From assembly GCA_964019135.1 (NCBI GenBank), contig OZ025257.1:11373971-11437970 (forward strand): DNA of 64,000 nt, read 5' to 3'. Of the stretch, positions 33,704 to 45,800 are shown piece after piece. The stretch comes from Arenicola marina. Its lineage: Eukaryota; Annelida; Polychaeta; Arenicolidae. Positions within the stretch are counted from its first letter, which is position 1. Each line of letters begins with the position of its first letter. Below the pieces are notes generated by a model. That model had not been told where the DNA came from, searched no databases, and saw only the letters and a program-made list of their open reading frames with translations. Position numbers and translations under genes: made by a program.

Positions 33704-36455
33704 TTTTTTTTTTATTTTTTTTTTTTTTATTTTTTTTTTATTAAATTTTCATTTATTGTGACAATATGGCATGGCATGCGTTACAATCGTGAGAAGTGAC
33801 ATCGATACGTTGATACATAAACATTTTATATACGAGGCAGACAAACACACGCTACCGGGAGAGGATCTATCCCCATAAGGAACAATGGTTAATGAAAGAG
33901 ACATTTCCACTTATCATTAAATATCTGTTTGCTGTAAGACGGTTTCTGCTGAATGACGCATTTTTCTATATTATAATAGTATCTTATAATTCTTAAAGCA
34001 TTTTGTACCCTAGGTTTTGTTTCCTTACACTTGCACGAGAATATATAGCTTTTGACAATGATTATAATATGGTTTAACAGACGGTGTTTTGTAGACTTGC
34101 TTACACCAAACATTACCGTGGTTAACGATAGTAACTGCCATATGCGGAAACCAGATTGCGCCTCAAACCAAATCGCAAGTGAGTGCCACAGTTGCTTCAC
34201 ATATGGACAATGAAAGAATAAATGTTCAAGTGTTTCGACGGCACTATTACAAAACGTACAACTCTCGTCTTCTGCTAGATTACATTTTTTTAGGTAAGTA
34301 TTGGTGGACAAACATCGTTGGAGAAGCTTATATTGGAAGCTCCTGAGCCGTTCATCAACTGTACTTGTCTTCGCAACAGTATAAAAACCTCTCCATTCTT
34401 CAGGAGTAAATTTTTTTCCTAGCGAGGTTTCCCACTTTGTTTCATTATTTCTCACCGGACACAATTCAAGGATCAAGCGTTGATACACAATATTGCATAC
34501 CCGCTTTGATGTTAACACAGCCTGTAGTTCAGTACACCCTACCTCTTGTAATTTAGACGCCTTTTCCAAACTCTCAACTCTCCAGCTTCTTGGTAGTGAA
34601 TGGGTTAAACTGTAGAAATCGGCAAAATTTAGCTTGATTCCAAAAGCCTGTTTGAAGTCTTGCCATCCTAAAACACGACCCATATCATCAATAACATCGT
34701 TATAGAATATGACCCCTGCGTTAATAAATTCTGCTTTCCTAGTAACAAGGTTAGAGTGACTTAGAAACTGCGTGTTCCAAAGTGGATATGTTCGGACATC
34801 TGTACTGTCCCCGATCGATCTAAACCGGTACCACGCTTTAAATACATCACGCCAAAAAGGGTTCGACAGCGTCATAAAGCACTTCAAAGATATTGGATCC
34901 AGTTGCCAACACAGTGACTTCTCATTACATATGGTGGTAGAGAACAGGTCTTGCCAAGCGCCTTCTGACGTGACAAGTCTTTTCACCCACGAAATCTTTA
35001 GCGCGTGCAACAAAAATGGAATGTGGGTTAAGTTAATTCCACCATTTTCTTCTGTCTGAACCATTTTATTATAGGCAATCTTAGGTGAGCCTGAATTCCA
35101 TATAAATGATCGTATAATTTTGGTAACCTGTTCGATAAAACTTGGCTGCGGCGACGGTAGAACCGACATAACATCTATCAGTTTAGGAATAGCCATTGTT
35201 TTAACTACTGTCACTTTTCCTCGAAGTGAAAGTTTACGCTTACTGTACACATTTAATACACTCTGGAATGCTACCATTTTCCCATTATAGTTTCGGTTAA
35301 CCATGTCTTTCATATCAACCGTGAATGTGATTCCAAGTAACTTAAATTCTTCAACCCAGGTCAGGGGCATGTCTGGGCAGATTCTATGGTGGGTCTGGAT
35401 CTGTTTACCCAGTCTTATTACTTTGGTTTTCTCGACATTTACTGCCAGGCCTGAGCACACTTTAAACTCATGCAACACATAGAATGTTCTTCTTAACGAA
35501 ACCTCTGACCCATCTAAAAACATAAAAGTATCGTCCGCGTATTGTCCGATTTTGTACTCGTTTTTATTTACCTTAATACCCTTTATTTGTGCGTCTTGCT
35601 TAATGCGCATGGCTAGAGGTTCGATAGCCAGAATGAATATATACGGCGACAGGGGGTCGCCTTGTCTACAGCCTCTACCAAGTGAGAAGAACTTCGAAAA
35701 GTGGCCGTTGTTTATCACACAGCTTGAACATTCGTTATACAGTATACTGAACCACTTTCTGAAAGTAGTGCCGAAATCATAGCTTTCAAGTACTTGCTTG
35801 ATATATTGCCAGCTTAGGGTGTCAAATGCTTTTTCGAAGTCTATTAGGAGTAGGATGCCAGTACGGCTATGTTGGACTAAGTAGTGCATCATATCGTATA
35901 CCAATCTAATGTTTTCTCCTATATATCTACCCTTTAAAAACCCTTTTTGATCCTGACTAATTATTCTACTCAATACCGTTTTCAGCCTAGCGGCGATAGC
36001 TCCGGATAAAACCTTGTAATCAGCGTTTAATAACAAGATAGGTCGCCAGTTTTTAAGCAGTTCCCTCTGTCTGTCGCCTTTTGGGAGACACGTGATGACA
36101 CCTTGTTTCTGTGTTATGGAAAGAGAACCGGACTCGAAAGCACGCGTAAAACTCCGCATCAGGTAATGACCTAAATCCTTCCAAAAAAATTTGTAAAATT
36201 CTACCGGTAATCCATCATTACCTGGGGATTTATTTTTTTTCGATCCCTTTATTGCCTCCTTTATTTCGTCACAACTTAATGGTGCGTCACATTTCTCCCT
36301 TTCAGATACGTGCAATGGTACGACATTATGGGGGTTTAAAAAGGTGGCAAAATCACATCCCTCTGCACGATCACAATTCGAATAGAGTCTGTTGTAAAAG
36401 TGCATTTGCTCGTTGAGGATATCTTCTTTGCGTATTATTTCCTTCCCGTCGACAA
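33704..36455 (-). mobile_element. Young 5'-truncated LINE (L1/Tx1-like) insertion
   Basis: It is bounded by the direct repeat TAAACACATCGAGAA at 33689-33703 and 36456-36470, a perfect 15-bp target duplication. The - strand 3' end is an A-rich tail (T-rich on + at 33704-33741). The copy starts inside ORF2, so the endonuclease and everything 5' of it are missing, the usual result of incomplete reverse transcription. The open remainder and perfect duplication suggest a recent insertion. Confidence 0.92.
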
Positions 36456-36462
36456 TAAACAC
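33889..36462 (-). CDS. LINE ORF2 remainder: reverse transcriptase and C-terminal zinc knuckle
   Basis: 857 codons without a stop. The first codons overlap the target duplication and the apparent start is GTG, so this is an interior piece, not a true N terminus. Visible in order: SPGNDGLPVEFYK (about 79-91), NWRPILLLN (138-146), DQKGFLKGRYIGENIRL (171-187), LLIDFEKAFD with the first catalytic Asp (about 205-214), GCRQGDPLSP (264-273), and QYADD (307-311) with the catalytic Asp pair. Near residue 760 comes CTFCNSAVETLEHLFFHCP, a zf-RVT-type Cys/His motif. The protein would make a cDNA copy of its RNA at a nicked target. The apurinic-type endonuclease is absent, so this copy cannot act on its own. 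L1/Tx1 assignment is by motif style, not by tree. Confidence 0.9.
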   Translation of the reverse strand: MFIVDGKEIIRKEDILNEQMHFYNRLYSNCDRAEGCDFATFLNPHNVVPLHVSEREKCDAPLSCDEIKEAIKGSKKNKSPGNDGLPVEFYKFFWKDLGHYLMRSFTRAFESGSLSITQKQGVITCLPKGDRQRELLKNWRPILLLNADYKVLSGAIAARLKTVLSRIISQDQKGFLKGRYIGENIRLVYDMMHYLVQHSRTGILLLIDFEKAFDTLSWQYIKQVLESYDFGTTFRKWFSILYNECSSCVINNGHFSKFFSLGRGCRQGDPLSPYIFILAIEPLAMRIKQDAQIKGIKVNKNEYKIGQYADDTFMFLDGSEVSLRRTFYVLHEFKVCSGLAVNVEKTKVIRLGKQIQTHHRICPDMPLTWVEEFKLLGITFTVDMKDMVNRNYNGKMVAFQSVLNVYSKRKLSLRGKVTVVKTMAIPKLIDVMSVLPSPQPSFIEQVTKIIRSFIWNSGSPKIAYNKMVQTEENGGINLTHIPFLLHALKISWVKRLVTSEGAWQDLFSTTICNEKSLCWQLDPISLKCFMTLSNPFWRDVFKAWYRFRSIGDSTDVRTYPLWNTQFLSHSNLVTRKAEFINAGVIFYNDVIDDMGRVLGWQDFKQAFGIKLNFADFYSLTHSLPRSWRVESLEKASKLQEVGCTELQAVLTSKRVCNIVYQRLILELCPVRNNETKWETSLGKKFTPEEWRGFYTVAKTSTVDERLRSFQYKLLQRCLSTNTYLKKCNLAEDESCTFCNSAVETLEHLFFHCPYVKQLWHSLAIWFEAQSGFRIWQLLSLTTVMFGVSKSTKHRLLNHIIIIVKSYIFSCKCKETKPRVQNALRIIRYYYNIEKCVIQQKPSYSKQIFNDKWKCLFH

Positions 36463-36559
36463 ATCGAGAAATGGCGAAATACTTTATCAGCTGGGTCAGT
36501 TTATATACTATGCATAGAGAATAATGAAAACTATTTAATTTAAACTGGTATATACAGCG

Positions 36560-36660
36560 ACAAAGAAGAACAATTGCGTTTGTATATATGTATTGTACAA
36601 TGGGCCTGAGGCCTTATTATTATTATTGTAACAGACAATATGAATGTGTATTTTGTACGT
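36560..36660 (+). other. Possible LINE 3' end
   Basis: TGTATTGTACAATGGGCCTGAGGCC followed by ATTATTATTATTG looks like a CR1-like terminal sequence with a 3' trinucleotide run. No coding part was seen on this strand. Confidence 0.3.
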
Positions 36661-37359
36661 GTGTCAGAGGGTTATAGTCATAGTGCTAGCAGAGCGCCCT
36701 CTGCCGGGAGATTGTTCGCTGAAGTAAAAGAAAGTCCATAGGCTCAGTGGAGCCGTTGTAACGCTAATAAAGGGCCCGGGGCGTTCAAACGCGTGGATGC
36801 ATAAGAGACTGAACGCGACCGTTCAAAAAATACATGGCAAACGAAGCTAGTTTATGGCACAAAAATCATGAAACTGAAACATGAAACCGTGCGTTTAATA
36901 CTAAATTAGGTGTTAGCTGCACGGCATAAGATAGCGCCCTGAGACTGACGCTAGTTCCGGGGCTATGGCTGGCTTACAGGAAGTCTCTAAGTGTGACCTT
37001 ATTCTCCATGCCTTCCATGGTATCTTATCTGTTATGTGAGCGTGTATTGGGCGGTTTCTTCTAAATGTCCTGTCTTGTTAGGGGAAATACGCCAGGGGAA
37101 GAGGCTACCCTGTGTCACGTTGCTCAGAGTTTTGTTTGTGTCATGAATAATGCACCATGCAGCTACCTGTCCGGCTGATTAAGCAGACCGAGACAGATCC
37201 GGCAAATAGCAAGACATAAAGGGGGCATTCCGTTAACTGGTGGACCTGATGATGGGAGGCAGCACCTAGCATCAGGGACATTTGTAAAACGCACACAAGT
37301 TAGATTTGACATCGGTGGCGTATTGGAGCGGTTAGAAACCGCTGGTGTCAAAGAAGTAG
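36661..37359. other. Intergenic stretch
   Basis: No gene was recognised. GAGCGCCCTCTGCCGG at about 36690 resembles the motif at about 30118. Confidence 0.45.
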
Positions 37360-37590
37360 GGCTATATTAGGTGGAGGGGGGTGGGGGGGCAGGGGGCGCA
37401 AGGGGTATTTCCGTTCATCGGGGATGGATTTTTCATTTTATCGTGAACTGGGAATTAGGAAAATAGTTCTTCGCGAACTGAGAATGGGATATTAGCCGAT
37501 CGTCGCGATGAAGGATTTTCAATAATCGTGAACTGGAAAGCTCAATGTTAAATAACCGTGAAGTTGATGGAGAGTTTAATCAGGAATCCG
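37360..37590. repeat. Dispersed repeat, copy 1
   Basis: It shares with 42600-42830, in the same order: a G-run, GCAAGGGGTATTTC, GGCTTTTCATTT-like, CGTGAACTGGGAAT-like and ATATTAGCCGA(T/C)CGTCG(C/T)GAT. The two copies are diverged. No coding content was seen and the family is unknown. Confidence 0.6.
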
Positions 37591-37949
37591 CATGATTCTA
37601 TTAGCTTTGTGCGGATGAAGTATAAGTCACTCAAGAGCCGATTTCACTTGTTCTGAAGCTTGTTGATGCGGACAATAACCGCCCATAATACCGAATGTGT
37701 CGGATGTTTGCATGGCGCATGCGCCTACATCATCAAAGGAAGCGCTCGCCGATGTGACTTGGACCAATCTGTGGGATAAGCAACGTACCGGTAGAGAGTG
37801 GGGGGACTGGAGTAGATCCCTTCGACGGTGCGGAAACAAGAGCAGATGTTTGAAACAGGGTTGTTATGACAACGCATTGCATAGGATGCCCACCACGGTT
37901 CGCCAAGACTTCACTGTTTTGGCGCAATTCTATCAAGACCAGCAAGGTT

Positions 37950-38090
37950 TGATAAAAAAAAAAAAAAAAAAAAAAAAAATATTAAGAGAAGTAAAAAATT
38001 AAGATAATATTAATAAAACCCCCCAAAAAATATGATAATATTAATAAAAAAAAAAAAAATAAGATAATATTAATAAATCAAATATTTAAT
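37950..38090. repeat. Poly(A) run and AT-rich low-complexity sequence
   Basis: A run of about 27 A (37952-37978) follows GTTTGAT, then three ATAATATTAATAAA-type units. A retroposed tail is possible but no source sequence was recognised. Confidence 0.5.
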
Positions 38091-38099
38091 AACTAGACC

Positions 38100-38260
38100 C
38101 ATGGTGATCTAGGGGGCTCAGGGGGCATGTCCGCCCCTTTCCCCTGGAAAATAGGCGAAAAACTGCACCTGCCCCCTCCCCCGTATTTCTGAAGAAGGGG
38201 GCCCAGGGGGCACAGTCACTATTCATCCTCCACTTCCGTAAATGTCTGGATCCGCCACTG
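38100..38260. mobile_element. MITE with GGCGGATCCAG-type end
   Basis: The right end TGGATCCGCCACTG is the inverse of CAGTGGCGGATCCA, and the left end (ATGGTGATCTAGGGGG) is a damaged version. The interior GGGGGCATGTCCGCCCC resembles that of the element at 44952. Such ends are typical of hAT-like MITEs (family knowledge). Confidence 0.5.
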
Positions 38261-39778
38261 AAATGGACTAAAGCAAAGACAATGTGTGGCTAGTTCCAGG
38301 TGTGATTCTGAGGCTGTGCACACGACGCAGACGCGTCACGTCCGGCTGATCGACTCGATCCAGACAACTGGAATCCCGATCTATATTTATGGCTGAACTG
38401 ATTATCCGTTCGATCTGGATATATATCCCGAATAGTCAACCACACCACAGAGTTGTTGAAAGTGCCCGACAGAGCCTTCTGCTCTAACCTGGACGTATGC
38501 CTATTGTAAGGAGGGGCCTGGAAGGGGGGTCCTGCATCCAGTGTCAATATTTCAAAATTCTCAGTGTCGAATGACGATTTTTCACGACGTTTCCTGTCGC
38601 TTTTTCGCTCAATGTGGTTTTTAAAAAAAACTGTGTCGATGTCGCTTTTTCAGATATTAGGTTTCGGAAATTGGGGGTCAATGTCGATTTTTCAAATACT
38701 TGTATGCCTTTGTCGCGTGTCGCCATTTGCCCCTTCCAGACAGATGTAAAAGCTTCTGTGTATATTGAGCGTGACCCGGCAGCTGTTGGTGTGAACGGAG
38801 CGGTATTTATACAGGTCTTCATTGATTAACCCGGTTAAGCAATGAATTCAATACAATAGTGTATATATAGCACGGCGATTATGTTTCAATTTGGTCTTTC
38901 ACCTTGTTGAATACAGCCCCACCCTTATACATCGGCGGCATGACCACTTGGCAACACAATGAGATTGACTATTGTATAAGCGCCGGTTATCAATGGATCT
39001 TGCGGGATAATCGGGCGTGCGTGGGAAGGGGGGGGGGGGTGGGGGGGGGGGGTGGTGAGGCGGATTCCAGCCCAAGAGCCGGTTGCACTGGGGAACAGGG
39101 GATTTGGTTTGCGGGGGCCAGAGTGACGGTGGGTGTGGAGGTGTGTGTGTGAAAGTGTGGGGGGGGGGGGTAGGGGCTTACTGATGGGTGTAGTCACGCC
39201 TGCCTCTCGCTTCCCAAGCTTCGTTGCCGTTGATGTTGGTTCCGCCACCCCCCTGACCCCGCCACCCCCGCAACAGCAACCGCGGCGACGCGCGTAACCC
39301 CCCCCCCCTCCACCCCCCATTCCCCATCCCACGCCCACTTCCCCGACCACATGTGACGGCTAGTAGCCCGTGCTGGGGTATGTAGGTAGGCGGGGGCGGG
39401 GCTGCGGGGGGAGGCCCGTGTGGAAGGGAGAGGGGTGCAGCCGCCGCACACCAGAGCCGAGGATGATGACAAGGCCACAGCATCGGTCGCTGCACCACTC
39501 GATGGCGACCGCTTCATCACGACAGCAAGCCACCCAGCCAGCCAGCCAGCCACCCAGCCAGCCAGTCTTTCAGCCAGTCTGTGAGCCAGCCAACCAACCC
39601 ACAAAAGCCAGCGGCGACAGCGCCCAGCGTGAAACGACAGCACCGCCGAGGGATACAATCGTTTCACGGGCGGGTGAAGTAAACAGACGGCTAATTACCC
39701 GTTTTAGATAAGAGATTACATCCGTTAAAAGGAACTGATTCCCAAGTTCGTTTTCTCACTGCGCCGTCCGCGGCGAGA
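38261..39778. other. Upstream flank of the carboxypeptidase gene, low-complexity rich
   Basis: It contains repeated GTCGATTTTTCA-like sequence at 38540-38720, G-runs at 39030-39052 and 39161-39170, and C-runs at about 39301. A (CAGC)n patch lies at 39533-39590. No TATA box was seen in the 100 bp before exon 1. The promoter was not located. Confidence 0.5.
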
Positions 39779-39858
39779 ATGTTGGCCCTGGAGGTCTTGT
39801 CAAACCTATGTCACGTTCTGCTCAGCTTGACGCTGGCGTCTGCGGCGAACTATGATGG
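39779..39858 (+). CDS. Carboxypeptidase exon 1 (start codon, signal peptide)
   Basis: ATG begins MLALEVLSNLCHVLLSLTLASAANYD and the exon ends GATGG|GTAAGT in phase 2. The next recognised exon restores Gly and gives YDGHKVLR, the expected propeptide start. Homology fixes this tiny exon, and no upstream ATG in frame fits better. Confidence 0.85.
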
Positions 39859-42800
39859 GTAAGTGATGAAACATTTCATAATGAAGAGTTTAGCAAGAAC
39901 TGACTTTATCGAACGTGTGTCACGTTCTGCCCAGCTTGATGATGGCATCAGCGGCGAATTATGATGTCTGTTATAACGAAGAGTTTGGCAACAACTGAGT
40001 TGCGGCGCCCTCTCTCGGGATGGCAATCAGTGCAGATACCAAGGTCAATACTGGTTGCCATAGTTTCCTATGATGCAATTGGTCAACGAATTTGTGCGCT
40101 GGTACTTTCTAGATGTGATACGGGATGTGGTGGTGAAAAGTACTTTATATGCTACATAATATGATTGAAGACTTAAAGGATGGATATATAAGAACCAACG
40201 GGACACTAAAAGGGTGTTTGACATGATCCACTTTGGGGTGATGACGGACACTCTCTGTATGAGCTCCTGTTTTATGTGATGTTACGTTGCCGGTATTGTT
40301 TACCGACGCCATGTTCTCTCGCTTTTTTGTGGCTTACATAATTATTCCTTGTATATAACCCAAAAAGTTAGCCATTGATTATCATGGCGACGTATAAGAA
40401 GCATTAATTGTGCCTTTGTAATAAAATTGCTAAGCGAATACGCGAGCATGCCGGCCGTGGAACGAGGCAGTCGTTTTTTCTGGACCCAATGAGGTGGTTT
40501 TCGTGCCTATAAGAGTGGGAAGTATTAAAATGACGCTTCCCTTACTGCTCTTTACGACAGATTAACGATGTGTAAAAATTATAGCGCCGTAAAACTCTAC
40601 ATGTCAGGTTTCGGTGGAATCATTAGGGGTTTGCAATTATGCCCATAACGTTTATAATCTAATAAAATATGCCATGTCATGTGGAAAGTTCACACAAAAC
40701 TTAACCGCTTGCATACCTACTGCAGCTGTGATATTTCTCAAACAAACAATGCCCGTGGTTTTGTGAGCATGAATTTATCTTAACATAAAAAAAACAGACA
40801 CAATAATTGATATTTATAATAATAATGATAATGAAGATGATAATAACAATTATAAAAAACACCCTGAGCTTGATTGGAAATATTTATATTTAAAATGGCC
40901 TTCACGGGTTTGATGTGAAATTTGCGTCGCACTCAGCTCTGGCAAGGTGGCTTGGGAGTGGGCTATCAGGTGGGCTATCCGGTGGGCTATCAGGTGGGCT
41001 ATCGTCTCTTGATTATCCATGAAGGCAACTGAACCTAACGATAACATACCCAGCGTTCTTGCGGCCAGTAAGCCAGATTAGATAAACCCGTTAAGCTCGA
41101 CAAGATCCGTAAGTAAACAGTTGGGTATCGGGAGGGAGCGGGCAGACCACAGTAAACATTGAGCAGCTGTTCATCGCCACCCCTTGGCTCTGAAGACTAA
41201 GCCACTGCACCAGCCACAGCACCAGCCCCCGCACCAGCCCCCGCACCAGCCACTGCACCAGCCCCCGCACCAGCCACAGCACCAGCCCCCGCACCAGCCA
41301 CCACACCAGCCACTGCACCAGCCACCGCACCAGCCACAGCACCAGCCACAGCACCAGCCCCCGGACCAGCCACCGCACTAGCCACAACACCAGCCACTGC
41401 ACCAGCCACCACACCAGCCCCCGCACCAGCCACAGCACCAGCCACCACACCAGCCACTGCACCAGCCACCGCACCAGCCACCGCACCAGCCACACCACCA
41501 GCCACCGCACCAGCCACCGCACCAACCACCGCACCAGCCACCGCACCAGCCACAGCACCAGCCACAGCACCAGCCACCGCACCAGCCACAGCACCAGCCA
41601 CAGCACCAGCCCCCGCACCAGCCACTGCACCAGCCACCGCACCAGCCACAGCACCAGCCCCCGCACCAGCCACTGCACCAGCCACAGCACCAGCCCCCGC
41701 ACCAGCCACAGCACCAATCACCGCACCAGCCACAACACCAGCCACCGCACCAGCCACCGCACCAGCCACCGCACCAGCCACAGCACCAGCCACTGCACCA
41801 GCCACCGCACCAGCCACCACACCAGCCACACCACCAGCCACCGCACCAGCCACCGCACCAGCCACAACACCAGCCACCGCACCAGCCACCGCACCAGCCA
41901 CAGCACCAACCACCGCACCAGCCACCGCACCAGCCACCGCACCAGCCACAGCACCAGCCACCGCACCAGCCACCGCACCAGCCACAGCACCAACCACCGC
42001 ACCAGCCACCGCACCAGCCACACCACCAGCGACCGCACCAGCCACCACACCAGCCACACCACCAGCCACAGCACCAGCCACAGCACCAGCCACCACACCA
42101 GCCACCGCACCAGCCACAGCACCAGCCACCGCACCAGCCACCGCACCAGCCACAGCACCAACCACCGCACCAGCCACCGCACCAGCCACAGCAGCAGCCA
42201 CCGCACCAGCCACCACACCAGCCACACCACCAGCCACAGCACCAGCCACCGCACCAACCACGGTAATGTTTTCGACGTAACATAAAGTCATATATTTGCG
42301 TATTTGGCACAAGAAAGGACGCAGCACAAAGTTCATGGGGAAATTCTGCGTCAATTAAGTTAACTCGGTGCATATTTATTTGGCACAGAAACGATGCCGC
42401 CCAAAGTGCATGGATAATGTTAGGTACAATGCACTCGATACGGAACGATACACTTCAAGGATCATTCGGCAATCTGACCGAACATAACTTTGTTTGAAAG
42501 CACTCGCCGACCCGAACCCGACCGCGATCACACCCACTGCCCGGGACAAACGGAACGAGACTGAACTCAGAATCGATGAAGGCGTATATAGACACGAGGT
42601 GGGGGGGGGGGGGGGGGGGGGGTCGGGGGGCAAGGGGTATTTCTGTTCCTCGGTAATGGGCTTTTCATTTCACCGTGAACCGAGAATAGAAAAATAACTT
42701 TCCGTGCACTGGGAATGAGGTATTAGCCGACCGTCGTGATCAGGGATTTTCATTCATCGTGAACTGATAATTTATTAATAAATATTAAATTACCGTGAAT

Positions 42801-45800
42801 TGGGAAATCGTCAATTTTATATCATGTATCCGCCCTTTCCATTGTATGCGGGGAGTTCTTCATTTAATTCATCGGGACCTGAGAATAAAGAAATGTATTC
42901 TTCGTGACTCGGGAACACGCCCCCCCCCCCCCGAAGATACGCCACGGGGGGAGGGGGGGGGGGAGTTATCAGAGAGACAGGAATTGGCCTTCTACCAGAT
43001 TCCAGAATCATTTGATCAAGACGAGTCGCTGCCTAAGTTGAGTCAGAAACACGTCTTCATCATCTAAAGATCGCTCAAGCGGTGTGTTAACATAGTTATG
43101 GTAACCGTAATAGAAAGCAGCATGGCGTTGTCGTTTGTCGTATAATTTCTAATTATGTGGTGGGGTAGATTTCACTATTTCGAGTAAATTTCGGGTCGTG
43201 TGATAATTGCACCCCAACCCCATATGCCAATATGGAAACGTCCGCCCGCCTGCATATAACCCGGCCTGTGTATTTCGTGAGACGCACCAAATGCGCTGTT
43301 TATACAGTGGGTCCCCATTGCGTAACTCATCCTTGTTTGTTCCCGCTCTCATCCCCGTAAAATCCAATCTACTATGTACTATCTATGCCCTACGTGCCTG
43401 GACTTAACTTCTAGCCCTAGTCCTAGCCTTCCTGTCCAGTGAAGTAGCAAGAGTCCCACGTGGGCATCAAACTGGCGCCAAAGCCGGGATCCGTCCAGTG
43501 CCTTGTGGGACATCATTATCTGACTCTGAGGCGGGACAAGGGACGGGGGAAGGGGGGGGGGTGGTGGAGGCGGCTTACTGGGGTACCAGACAGACTCGCT
43601 GGTCATGTCGGCTCCGTCGTGTATCCATAATGGCGTGTCTCTACTCTAAGATCGGGACGCGAGACTCTCGCGGGACCGAGACTTCCAACGCCATCTTGGT
43701 CGGTTCTGTTTACACAGTGGACATTAGCTAAGCGGTTGTCAACACCGGGTGCGCGTGACGTTGTCTCAACGTTTTCAGATCGTTGTCGCTCTTTGCCTTC
43801 GACACACACCGCTAGGGGGCTGCGCTTAAGTCCTACTGTAGGACGCGAGGCGCCCTCTGGTGATTGGAGGCAACCGCAGTGATGTTTGTTTCATTTTTTT
43901 TTGCCATATATATACTTTTAAACATATATACATCTCCTTTAATCTCTGTAGGTCATATGGGAGGTGTAAGGTAGAGATGAACCTCGTCTTTACCTTTCTT
44001 TGCGAATGAAGACATGGCATCTTCATCTTGCACAAACACAGACATTTGGAGCGACGCATGGTATTCTAACCACGCAACGGCCGCTTGAGCTGGCCTACCA
44101 GAGACTATAGCCAAACACGCGAACTACTAGGCCACGGAGTGACGCTTTGGAATAGCAGACCTGTGCTGAGATGGTCCCATGTGGCACGAAAAGCAATTAA
44201 CCCACATGCATTTACTCGCACGAACCTTGCTTCCTTGGAGGTCACCTTATTGTGCGGAGTCCTTAAAATATGCGCCGTGAGCTAATTAATCCCGGACCTG
44301 ATGTCACGAATGCCACGTCGAAGAAGGAACATCGGGATATCTAATGCATATCCTGGCTTACTATGCATATAATTATATTCTACTCTTCATGATCCATTAT
44401 ACAAAAGTAGCCAAAATCGTTAATAGTCTAATGAAACTAGTTTTGCATAGAAACGGATTTTTTTAAATTATTTACTACTGAATAACGTTGCATTTAAGTA
44501 GTATATGGATATATGTATTATATACAACGAAGTAATTTTAACAAACTTAAGATGCTTCCACTGGTGTGACTTCTGGTTAACTATCTGGTTAACTAAGTAT
44601 TACCGCCATATTGACAAAGATTATTCGTACGGCCTGACATCTCGATATTTCTTGGAATGCATGGGATCGTAGGGGCATGTTAATGAGGGGGGTGGGGGGT
44701 GACATGACTGCACCATGTATTAGACCTTGATGACGACATGGCAGGATGAGGCAGTGTGTGAGGTGACTGCATGATGGATGGAGGATTGGATTGACGTTTT
44801 GGGCCATCTTGGGGCACTCATGGGATAAACCGCGCCAAAGCACCACGGGGAACGATGCGGTGAAAGGATATACGGCCCTAGACAGGTGGGGGTCTCTAAC
44901 GTTTCCGTATTGTTTGTGGACATTAAAGACTCAAATCTGGGAGATACCGTACAAGGGCGGATCTAGGGGGGGTCAGGGTGTCCGCCCGCCCCCCTCCGCT
45001 TTTGAGGAAGAATGCTGTTTTTCAATGCAAAATCTGAGGCGTGGAGCTCCCCCCCTTTTTGATTTTTGAGCCCCCCCTTTTTGAGGAAGAAAGCTCCCCC
45101 CCCCCCGGTCGTAAAAAAATTGGTGGATCCCCCGGTGGCAATTTTGTTCAGAGCCCCCCCCCCCCCGGTCAAAAGTTTAGACGCCCCCTTTTCAAATACC
45201 TGGCTCCGCCCCTGTTCTATATATAAACCTGGTAAGTAACCTAGAATTGCGTAAGTCGCTGCCCGATAGGTATTCCATTACAACATGAAATTCACACTCA
45301 GCGATATTCTAGCTTAAGTGTTTATAACTTGCGCACTTCTCGAGCTATATTAACTCGTTGGGTGAACGTGTAGTTTTTGACCACATCAGTATTTTTACCC
45401 ACACAAAAAAAGTTTTTTTTCCCCATCATATATGCTTGACAATTGAGCGATAATAGGGATGCGGTCGAAAACTGCACAACAGCACAATAACCCTTCGTTG
45501 TTTTTCTACGGAAGGATTGTGACTGTATTATCGTCCCCGACCTACTCCCTAGTCGGAAGCACATGCACCATGAGGTGCATTGTCTGCCTTCGACTCACTC
45601 CTCTAGGGCTTCATTAAATCTCTGTTGTCGCCTACTTCCGCAATCAATTTTCACACTCGTTCGCCAGGGCGGCGCTGCCTAAATTGGTAGGACGAATGCG
45701 CCGCGCATTTCTACAAATTAGTTCCGGGGACCCAGGCGAAGGCTAATAACATACGGTATCAGGTGAAGGAAGGAAAGAGTTTTGTCTCAACTAGAACTTT

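Noticed and set aside
33430-33744. 104-aa + strand open frame
   Set aside because: Antisense shadow of the decayed LINE and the T-rich tail of the younger LINE.
36627-36790. Possible terminal repeat of an LTR-type fossil
   Set aside because: Only weak end and AATAAA-like hints. No second copy and no coding part in the window.
37697-38002. Open frame ending in poly-Lys as a processed gene copy
   Set aside because: The poly-Lys is a poly(A) run. The rest has no recognisable protein, and no target duplication was found.
41197-42354. 385-aa (AVAG)n open frame, - strand, silk/collagen-like
   Set aside because: It is a pure 12-bp repeat with all frames open, no promoter or splice context of its own, and lies within a carboxypeptidase intron.
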